A stretch of DNA of 64,000 bases. Source: Topomyia yanbarensis (lineage: Eukaryota > Arthropoda > Insecta > Diptera > Culicidae). Where the stretch lies: NCBI RefSeq assembly GCF_030247195.1, contig NC_080671.1, positions 63,075,089-63,139,088 on the forward strand, given 5' to 3'. The notes below the pieces were generated by a model. The model ran no database searches. It was not told the origin of the DNA and saw only the letters and a program-made list of their open reading frames with translations. The stretch's first letter is position 1. Every line of letters begins with the position of its first letter. The translations under genes were made by a program, and so were the position numbers. Positions 55,739-64,000 of this stretch are shown here, one piece after another.

Positions 55739-56659
55739 GGGGAGACGGGGGCTAGTTGGCGGTGTTTTTAGTTTTCATTTTTATCGCTTTTTTATTTTGG
55801 TAGATCTTGCAAAATAGAACACGTTGCATGTAAGAGCAAACTGTTGGCAGGATCTCTGAATTTTATGAAAATGTTTAATACGGTGTCTTCATTTATAGAG
55901 ACAAAAACATGTGACGCGGAAAAACCGGCAACTTGCCCCAGCCCCGGGGTAAATTGGCGGAATGCCAGAAAATAAGCAATCAAATGGAAATTCGATTACA
56001 TCAGTGGTCCTTATGAAATGTGCCGATTGTCTTTTCACTAAAACTATACATTATTAGACACTTTTCATTATATTTCTGTCTCAATACCCCATCATATCGA
56101 CTTCGACTGATACTCCATATTCAAAAGCAAAATTCTTCATGCGATTGTCTGAAATGATTGTCCCCTGTATCGACGAGAGACACAAGAAACAGTTTCTCTT
56201 ACTTTCAAGTGAGTTCTAGAAATGAAAATATTTTATGACTATTTTTGCACTGTAAATAGTACCGCCAACCTACCCCGTGTGCGTCACCGCTAACTTACCC
56301 CAACCGCATAATTTACAAAAAAGTATTTAAAACATTATATTTGTGTATGGATAGGTGTAATATCTATACGGATACTGAAAGAGTTTTTCACGCTCTATCG
56401 AAAAATATAATCATTCGGGTAATAGACTTAAAACCAGCTTTAATAACACAAAATATTTAAAATTAAGAAAATTTACAAAGTACGCTTAAAAACACAATAT
56501 CGCCCACAACTTCTACAAAACAAATTGTTTTGCAACAAAAACACATTAGATAATGCGTTTCACATTACTTAAGGTTCACAACGAGAGACAGCGCTTTATG
56601 TCTAATAGAAACGAAGAAAAGGGACTTATCCCAACTGCCAACTAGCCCGGGCTCTCCTC
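55739..56659. mobile_element. 0.9-kb MITE with GGGCTAGTTGGC ends
   Basis: GGGAGACGGGGGCTAGTTGG at the left and, read inwards from the right, GGAGAGCCCGGGCTAGTTGG are inverted matches, followed by CGG or CAG. Related GC-rich motifs recur inside (GGCAACTTGCCCCAGC near 55928, CCGCCAACCTACCCC near 56262, CCGCTAACTTACCCC near 56287). There is no coding capacity. The target duplication is not clear. Confidence 0.65.
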
Positions 56660-57607
56660 CAACCTAGTCAAAATATCGCGCATTTAAACACAGAAGGTAG
56701 CGCTTCCGAAGTCCGGCACGATCGATAGCACGCTATGATTCTATGAATGGCACCATCATCGACTATTTAAAGAACGGATTTGACCGGACAAGCTCAGTTG
56801 CCTGTTGAACGGCAGGTGGAGCAGATCACTGTGCTGTGTGTTTTCACAGTCATTTGTTAGTGGTTGTATGCGTAACCTGGATGATAGCATGCTCTATGCT
56901 TTCGTTGCGCAAAGACGAACACTTTTATAGCGAACAAATTTCGCGGATTGATGGAAAGCACAACGAAAGTTTATTATTTACGTTCGATCAATTCATTGTT
57001 TCATTTCCACTTCACGTGATTAATTTCTACTCAGCCTATCCTATTTTGATTCTGCTAATAGGTACATACTCCAAACGCATCTAAAATTGTTTTCGATTCT
57101 TGTTTATTTACAGTTTTGATATATGATTAAGACCACTGAATTCGCTACATTTGTATGCGTACTTTACGCAAGTTACTATAATGGCAAAATATAACTAGAA
57201 AGTTTGGCATATACATGAAATGTGATTTTATTGTCTAAAATTTGATTTTTCCTTACCAGTCCAGGTTTTTTACCACACCCAATCGAAAAGTTTTTACAGT
57301 TTTTAAAATCTGATCGTGTGCTATAAAGATTTAGTTCCAGATATTAGTTCGGTCACGGTTTTCTGTCTTCTTTCTTTAGATCTTCTCAAATAAGTTTAAT
57401 CGGATTCGATTACCTACTACAAATGAAATGACATGAAGGTTTGGTTTAATATGTAAAATTTGATGTTGATTTGATGTGCTTAAACTATACGTAAGAAATA
57501 TATTTGATTTATTATTAATCTAGATGTACTAAGAAAATAAATATTTTACATTAAGTAGTATAGTCCTACATCTACAGTTCGTTCAACCCCATAGGGCTGC
57601 CCCTTGT
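56660..57607. other. AT-rich DNA; one short hydrophobic frame
   Basis: The frame at 56836-57084 begins with a hydrophobic stretch (LLVVVCVTWMIACSM) that could be a signal peptide or membrane segment, but it is short and isolated and I do not call a gene. The rest is AT-rich. Confidence 0.3.
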
Positions 57608-57795
57608 AGTTTTTTTTTTCTTAAGCGCCGATACCATATTTAAGACATTTTATATGGAAGCGGGGAAAAGTGATCGAAATGGTGAGCTAAATGGATGCAA
57701 TTATGTAAAAAAGAAATCACCTCAGAGGCAGGATTCGAACCTGCAACCCTTCGGTCTTAGGCATAAACCCTTATGCTATATGACGTCCCAGAAAA
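57608..57795 (-). mobile_element. tRNA-derived SINE (another family)
   Basis: On the minus strand a tRNA-like head has an A-box-like TATAGCATAAGGGTT and a perfect B box GGTTCGAATCC (plus-strand positions about 57732-57742). A body of about 100 bp follows with an A-rich tail (TTAAGAAAAAAAAAAC, plus-strand 57608-57622). It inserted beside the short repeat at 57574-57612. It cannot be folded into a convincing complete tRNA, so a functional tRNA gene is unlikely. Confidence 0.7.
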
Positions 57796-57879
57796 AAACA
57801 TGAGTATCGCATCGATGACAGTGATCTTACGCTGTTTGTAAAGCGAGATCACACTGCTCACATCACAAGTATCATTGAA

Positions 57880-57970
57880 GAATTTTACAACATAAAACAG
57901 CATATCCTTTGATAAAATAATTTTTGCTGGTAATCCTCCCAGAAGTAATTATAGAAAGTTTAATCTTCAA
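57880..57970 (+). repeat. Repeat pair with 61620-61710
   Basis: AACAGCATATCCTTTGATAA then AATAATTTTTG and CCCAGAAGTAATTATAG match AACAGCGCATCATTTGATAA, AATAATTTTGG and CCAAGAAGTATTTATGG at 61635-61700. It is AT-rich and its nature is unknown. Confidence 0.5.
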
Positions 57971-58945
57971 GCAGCTTTAGCTCAAGACTTAGTATCTTCG
58001 GCAAAGTTTTTGGAAATGCTACTTCAAACAACTTTGTTGAAGACATGAATACTCCATGTATTCAGAGTATCGAAAAATAGTAGAATATATGTAAAAGAAA
58101 CTCTTTAAAACAAGTTATTCTAATATTATTGTATTTGATAAATCTCTTCTGCGGTTCAAAGTATGAGTATGACGCTCTGAAGCTTACAAAAAGCTATATT
58201 GAAGAGAATTGGCTTTGCTATTTACTGTTTCATATCTCGATATGCTGTATACATGTAGCCTTCATACATTCAACAAAATTGTTTAAAATTATATTATCAA
58301 CAACTTTGCTGCAGGTACCAAGTCACTTACTATTTTAAAGAGTTAATCCTCCATAATTACTTCTAGAAGAATTTGTATATCAACAGAAGCGCTGTTTAAA
58401 GTTACTTTTTATGTTGGAAAACCTCTTCGAAGTTGTTAAACCTTCCAAGTTCATGATTTCGAAATTATGCGATCTTGACTGTTGAGAGTCTTCGAAAATT
58501 TGTCCCACTTTAAAAGTTTACACTCTTTGATTTCATTGACATATTATACAAGAAAATTAGCGATAGAGATTTGGAAACTGTTTCACATTGGTTCTCCTTT
58601 TTTGTAGACTGGAGTAGTATCGGTTACTCTACTCCTGTTTCTGAATTTTCAATAATTGATCAAACTCTTATTATATGTTAGCATTTTCAAAAAACCAACA
58701 ATTTTCATCAACTACCCCCCAACCAAATTTCTAGCTACGCCACTGGATCAGATAATTTTTACATCAATTGATATCACATTTGACTTTATTTCCAAACATT
58801 GGAGTCATATTAATCGTCAAAGGCGCAAATCTTTTTCTTTTTTGAAATTGTGTGAAAATTGTCTCATAGTTTTAATACATTACTGTGATAATTTTGAGAT
58901 TAAGTTTTGCTTTTTCGTGTTTCGAATTAAATATTAATTCGTCAA
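57971..58945. other. AT-rich DNA, no gene recognised
   Basis: Short frames only. Near 58728-58750 the phrase AATTTCTAGCTACGCCACTGG looks like a decayed element end but has no partner. Confidence 0.3.
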
Positions 58946-58949
58946 AAGA

Positions 58950-59075
58950 GCGAAAGTGTTTTACATTTCTTATAAAAGAAATGTATAGAATTCGCTCAAA
59001 CTTTCAAGATTTTTTCCGAGGCCCGGAGGGCCGAGTCTTATATACCAATCGACTCAGCTCGACGATTTGGGATAA

Positions 59076-59106
<31 letters not shown>

Positions 59107-59215
59107 CTGTGTGTGTATGTAACGGACAAATTCTCATTCGTGTTTCTCAGCAATGGCTGAACCGATCTTATCCAAACCAATTTTAAATGAAAGAACTAAA
59201 AAACAGTATGAACGC
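58950..59215 (+). repeat. Dispersed GT-repeat family, copy with microsatellite
   Basis: The order is GCCCGGAGGGCCGAGTCTTA, ATACCAATCGACTCAGCTCG, GATAATGTCTG, a GT microsatellite, then CAGCAATGGCTGAACCGATC and TTTTAAATGAAAGAAC. The same order is found at 60530-60810, so this is one family. It has no coding potential. Confidence 0.75.
59077..59120 (+). repeat. GT microsatellite
   Basis: About 44 bp of GT dinucleotides with single CT and AT interruptions, inside the dispersed repeat. Confidence 0.95.
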
Positions 59216-60525
59216 TATTAATTTTTTTTTGATTCTGATGCTTAGTTTCTAAGATATGAATGTTTGAATGCGTAAAAATGGCGTTTTTCGCAGTTTTATC
59301 AAATTATCTGTCGAAATTGACAATATAGATTAACAATTTATATGTTTTTAGACAGCTTTAACGAATACCTTTCCAACAAGCTATATATTGTTGAAATCGG
59401 ACTATTATCAAAAGAGATATTTAACATTAAATGCGGACGAAAGATTTTTATCATTTCCCATTGCCAGAAATATGACCAAAAACATGTAATCTATTATTAA
59501 CGCCAAAACGGCTTATTTTAGGTCAATAGTATCTTCGGAGAATTTAATGGAGGTAATATGCCTTTTCTTTTGGTATTGTGCTTTTGCTGATTAATCCCCC
59601 TATGAGTGAGATATTTTCACAAATTTTCTTGGAAGTGATTATATCGAAATGATGCCTTCAGCAAATTTGTAGCTCTTACTTTTGCGAATAACTTTACTGA
59701 AGACTTCAAATATCTATTTTGAATACTTTAAAAGTTATGGCTTGTTATTTGTGGATTACTCTTTGTCGCCTATTTTATTGTTCAATATAGTAATATTGCA
59801 TTGAAATAAGCCAAACATTATTACGATAAAACGAATTTTGTATTTCATTTTTCTATCTACAACCGCTAGAAATAATCATCGAACACTTCCAAGTTGTCTG
59901 GAAGGAACTTGATAGCTTATCAGTGCAAAAATGTTCATTTGTGCGAGCCTTCTGACTGCAATTTTTCTAACTCATGACCATCTGATCGATCTGAAACATA
60001 TCGGAAAATGAAAAGCGAAATAAATAACTCCAAGCAACGGCGTTGCCAAGAGAAGGTTTTGGGGTTTAACACCATACAACGCCCCCCTCCCCCAACACCC
60101 AAAAAAAATTTATTGGATTGAAGTTGAAAATTTATTGATGCAGACTGATTTAATTTAATATTACAATAACAATTATCTGATCCGTAGATTAATAACCTGT
60201 TGTTGTAAACATCATGAGGACTTTTGATAAATTGTCGGAATGGGGTCCTCCTGATATGTAACTGATCTATTGGTCTTGATTTCACAGTTGTCTAATAGCA
60301 TCAATATCAAATTTCTGCCTGAAAATATTCCAATAGAAAATACCACAGTTCTGTAATCAATCATAATCCTCAGATTTATTTTCAAATTGTGCTCGTTTTT
60401 GTAGAAATGTACTGTAATAAGGGTCTTTAGTTAATAGGAAGCGAAGTTAAAATTGATTTAATGTCTATGAAACATAGAACTGCGCACCAAAAAATGCATA
60501 ACTTTCAACATTTGCTAAAAATGTT
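59216..60525. other. AT-rich DNA, no gene recognised
   Basis: Includes a C-rich spot at 60080-60100. Frames are short and without motifs. Confidence 0.35.
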
Positions 60526-60529
60526 TTTG

Positions 60530-61035
60530 CCTTTCTCATTCACTCTAAAATTCGTCAATCTAATCCCGACCGGGAGGGCCGAGTGTCATATGCCAATCGA
60601 CTCAGTTCGTCGAGATCGGAAAATGTCTGTGTGTATGTATGTGTGTCTGTGTATGTGGAAAAAAATGTGACCTCTGTTAATCAGAGATGGCTGGATCGAT
60701 TTGCACAAAGTTAGTCTCAAATGAAAGGTACAACCTTCCCATCGGCTGCAATTGAATTTTTTATTGATTGGACTTCCGGTTCCGGAGTTACGAGTTGAAG
60801 AGTGCAACCACACAGCAAATTCCCATATAAACTGAAATGAAAAATTTTCAAAATCAAATTTGTATTTTTGATGCCAAATGACTTTATAATGCATGAAACA
60901 TCGAGATTTGATGTAAACTCGAAAAAAATAATGTTTTACAAAAATTGATTTTTTTGGACTTTGGTACATTTTTGCCTTTCTCATATAGAAAGGTTCTGCA
61001 TTCACTCTAAAAATCGTCAATCATACCGGCCCGGA
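60530..61035 (+). repeat. Dispersed GT-repeat family, tandem copy
   Basis: GCCTTTCTCATTCACTCTAA then ATTCGTCAATCTAATCCCG and GGGAGGGCCGAGTGTCATAT start one unit. The same start (GCCTTTCTCATATAG, ATTCACTCTAAAAATCGTC, GGCCCGGAGG) recurs at 60972-61035, giving a tandem period of about 440 bp with the second unit truncated. GTCTGTGTGTATGTATG at 60623-60655 is the decayed microsatellite. Confidence 0.7.
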
Positions 61036-61134
61036 GGAAGTATGCAGTGAGTGGTTGCTACTTTAAAATTAAAATTAGTTTAAAATTTCTAAACAAGTTG
61101 AAAATTTTCGGCAGGACCCGGACCTCCCGGATCT

Positions 61135-61202
61135 TACTATGTGATATTGAAACATCGCTTGAAACCAGCGGCGGTCAAGCGATGTTTCAGTATCACATAG
61201 TA
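61135..61202. ncRNA. 28-bp near-perfect hairpin, small-RNA precursor candidate
   Basis: The arms 61135-61162 and 61175-61202 pair over 28 bp with a single G-U type wobble; the loop is 12 bases (61163-61174). Arm cores are TGAAACATCGCTTGA and TCAAGCGATGTTTCA. The size is compatible with a miRNA or hairpin-siRNA precursor, but the near-perfect pairing is also what a young inverted duplication gives. It matches no miRNA that I recognise. Confidence 0.35.
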
Positions 61203-62690
61203 TCTCAAGATCGTGGCTGTTGATCCATTGTACGCATGTGCAAATCGTACTGAACATGTAATATTAATTTCCACCATTGTATTGAACATAACCAGCCATG
61301 GAATCGTAGTCTGGACAAATGAGACAAGCACAATTGCACCACTAGGTGGATTAAAACAGGTTTTTATTTTGGGAATGCGTCGAGTTGAGACGAAAACGTA
61401 ATATGATTAATAACGAGGATAACACTTTTCGAATGTAGAGAGAAATTTATGAAAAATGACGATTTCCATTCGAATCTAGCAGGTCCTGATCGATTTTGAT
61501 GAGCATTTGATTTTTGTTGTATGATCAATTATATGTATAGGTCAAATGTTCAAAAACAGTAATTTAAGGTCAAGATAACATCATTTTGAAACCGCCAATT
61601 TCGGAGGTTTAGTATCTTCGATAAGTTTTACATACGTTAAACAGCGCATCATTTGATAAAATAATTTTGGCGTTATATCGTCCAAGAAGTATTTATGGTG
61701 AATTTTCTCAGGTTAATATTCATGACTACAATAATGCCGTTTGGACAGTAAGATCGATTTTCACCAAACCCCCACTAATTATAAAATTGGTATTGTAAAA
61801 AAAACGTAAGGGCGATACTTCAATGCTGATAGGTGGGACCGAAAAAGTAAACAATTGTCAAAGGGGCGATACTATCATTTCGTCAATTTCAATAGCAAAC
61901 ACAAATTTTAATTTAATAATTTCAAATACTTCATGAAGTTTTGGGTTTCGATCACTGAATCATGCAATCTAGGATGTAAAAAACACAATAGTTCTTAAAT
62001 AGGAAATAAAACCAAGTCTGGAAATATTCACTGTTGATTTTCTTTGGATGGTGTCACTGCTAGTATCGCTTTTTTCCAGAAAAAGCGTTGATTTTTAGGT
62101 CTCAGTCGTGTTGGAAATTTGAGTAAAGTATAAACTTCATTTCGATTCAAAAAAAAAAATTCGATTTTTTGGCTCAGTACAATATATAAACCCTTTAGGA
62201 AAATTCAGTTTTCCCACCACAATTTAGATATTTTATTAACACAGTATTAACAATAATTCGTTGGTATGTCTATTTTATAGGCCATTTTTTCGCTTTCCCA
62301 TTGATTTGGTTTGAGATTTCTAGCACTGATGTTGTCCTATGCCTATGCTGAGTCCTGCCACTATCCCATGTAGTATGTGTTATCAAAAACATCGCGAAGC
62401 ATCAAGTTCTAAATGTTCTCAAACGATATAATATCCGAAGAGAGTGATAAGAGTTATAAGAAATGTCTCATCACCCTGTTAGGTGGATTAAAGGCGTTTT
62501 TTGTAAACAAACTTGTTTCGCTCATTAGTCTGCTGCAGAGTGGAATTTCATGAAAAATATAATATAAATTTTTACCCTTCGTAGAAGTAATTTCAACTGT
62601 TTTCTGCTTTAAAATTATAGTAAATTAAGAGAAACCATCAAAATAAAAGTTTGTTTACAAATCTTATTCGCCCTTTTGCAAATTTAGTAT
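61203..62690. other. AT-rich DNA, no gene recognised
   Basis: Holds the second copy of the 57880-57970 repeat (61620-61710). Otherwise only short frames. Confidence 0.35.
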
Positions 62691-62697
62691 GGAATTT

Positions 62698-63008
62698 ATC
62701 TTGTCAGTAACTAGCACCATCTGGGTGTCTAGTTAGACGATGTATCTAAACTAGTACCCAGATTAGCACTAGTTAGACACAAAAAATTCCAAACAGTTCA
62801 CACGACATGTGTGTACGCCTAAAGCCACTAAACTAAACGCCTGGTATTATGCAATAAAATTGGACTAAACCGTTTTGCGCGTTAAGGGCACAAGATGGTG
62901 CTAGTTACTGACAAGATTAATTCGAAACACCAAAAAGCAAAACTTAATTTATATTAGGCCTTGTGCCCTTAACGCGTAAAACGGTTTAGTCCAATTTTAT
63001 TGCATAAT
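62698..63008. repeat. Interlocking inverted repeats (25 bp and 49 bp)
   Basis: The pair 62698-62722 / 62893-62917 is a perfect 25-bp inverted repeat (core CAGTAACTAGCACCATCT). The pair 62846-62894 / 62960-63008 is a 49-bp inverted repeat with one mismatch (core TTGGACTAAACCGTTTT). The right arm of the first starts where the left arm of the second ends, and they share the word AG. Probably two MITEs or one rearranged element. Confidence 0.8.
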
Positions 63009-63009
63009 T

Positions 63010-64000
63010 TTGAGATGTTTTTCGTAATGTTATTTTAAAACAGCGTTGTGCATTTAAGGGTTAGCTATATTCTACACTATTCATGTTCTATTAAATGATT
63101 ACAATAAGTAAAGAAATGTATTATTTATGTTTAATATAACTCGTAACAAAGTAACTAGTGACTGACCGAAGCAATTTTTATAGTAAGACCCAGGGTCTGT
63201 GGACTTTAAAAGTCAAGTACAGAGGAATGCGTTACACTGCATAATAATACTAGTTCTGGAGAAAATTTGGTTATGGCGAAAGACACAGCGTATTCATCTG
63301 GCGCCTTGATTAATCTTCACTTCACTTCATTTATCTTCTCGCTTCACTTAGTTTATGTGAGTAAAGATAAACTACTACACTGAGTCGTCTTTCTTGTATC
63401 TCCCGGTATGTCTGTATCACCATTCGTATTCTTTAAGCTTTCACTTTGCTCTCACGTATAAATAAATTCTCCTGAAAAAGGCCCAGTAGGTAAAATGGAT
63501 GTGGAACAAGATTTGTCATTGATGAGAGTCCGATTCTCGCATAAAAAATTATACGTATTGAACTCAGTCGGGCAATATCCGATCTTCGGATCAAAGATAC
63601 TAAAGCTTCCGAAAGAAATATTTAGCCATTAAACGATTGACTCGAATGTTTGACCAGATAAGCCAGGAATAGTAATCCTTCGTCTTAAGCAAGCAACTGA
63701 CATTACTGACAAGTCCTTTATAAAGGACTACCGTGTCTACATTTCCGTTCACATAGTTGGGATCGACGGTGTGGTTACCGATTCGATCTGATCATGTGTG
63801 CGGTGAGATTTTGTGAAGTGAAGATTTTGAAAGATCGCACAGGATGAGATAACATTGTATGTCCCTTCATATTGGGTGACCTTTAGCGCGATTACTGTGT
63901 CTAATTACATGTTCTTCGACAAGATTCGCCTTTGTGTTCGTACCGCGCGTCATGTATTGCACTAAATACGAGAAAATGATCGCTTTTTGGGGATATCTGT
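63010..64000. other. AT-rich window end, no gene recognised
   Basis: Short frames only; no RNA gene or transposon end could be supported. Confidence 0.4.

Noticed and set aside
56836..57084. Frame of 82 codons with a hydrophobic N-terminus
   Set aside because: Isolated, short, AT-driven composition, no homolog recognised.
57716..57790. Possible tRNA gene on the minus strand
   Set aside because: B box is perfect but the acceptor stem and cloverleaf do not close, and an A-rich tail follows; called a SINE instead.
63480..63545. Possible tRNA-like SINE head (AGTAGGTAAAATGG and AGTCCGATTCTCGC)
   Set aside because: Both boxes are poor matches and no tail was found.
1..64000. CRISPR arrays, operons, ribosome binding sites
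   Set aside because: The sequence is eukaryotic; tandem repeats here are minisatellites or transposon parts without regular spacers.

Overview
The window looks like a stretch of mosquito genome (Culicidae, most likely a culicine such as Aedes or a relative). The evidence is AT-rich, repeat-saturated DNA with no confident host gene, an ITmD37E-type mariner transposase (DD37E, first described in mosquitoes), LOA/Lian-type, I-type and CR1-type LINEs, a BEL/Pao LTR element, piggyBac, Tc1, hAT-like and Harbinger-like elements, and tRNA-derived SINEs. The species call is inference from family knowledge; no host gene supports it.

Layout. About 400-3130 is a decayed BEL/Pao pol (protease, RT, RNase H and integrase remnants). 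3928-4020 is a 93-bp piggyBac-like MITE. 4770-11280 is TCACG/CGTGA-rich, partly tandem DNA. It was split by an almost full-length two-ORF CR1-type LINE (minus strand, about 6404-10968) with both ORFs open, and then by a tRNA-SINE (11043-11214). 11554-13306 is an inverted-repeat element carrying smaller inverted-repeat elements. 13795-15091 is an ITmD37E mariner with a TA duplication and a dead transposase. 16925-31042 is one LOA-type LINE (copy A) cut into pieces by successive insertions at 17599-19609, 20369-27364, 27741-27990 and 28149-30761 (the last carrying a Tc1), and then ended by a small MITE at 31043. A second, less interrupted copy (B, 43165-46775) shows what the joins looked like. 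33271-33840 is the 3' end of an I-type LINE. 34213-36735 is a foldback element with arms of about 430 bp and a 1.2-kb heptamer minisatellite inside. 36942-37781 is a hAT-type MITE. 37865-40856 is a piggyBac with exact TTAA ends, a decayed transposase and a probable 64-nt intron. 40861-64000 is mostly AT-rich non-coding DNA with copy B, a Harbinger-like MITE, a SINE, several copies of a dispersed GT-rich repeat, a 28-bp perfect hairpin and a set of interlocking inverted repeats.

The genes do not cooperate in a pathway; almost all are mobile-element genes. The only long intact reading frames are the CR1 ORF1 (RNA-binding/PHD protein) and ORF2 (endonuclease plus reverse transcriptase), which would act together in target-primed reverse transcription. 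The transposases (mariner, Tc1, piggyBac) each carry a stop or frameshift. Non-autonomous elements with matching end types (TTAA, TTA, TA, 8-bp duplications) are scattered among them. All boundaries were read by eye from terminal repeats and target duplications.
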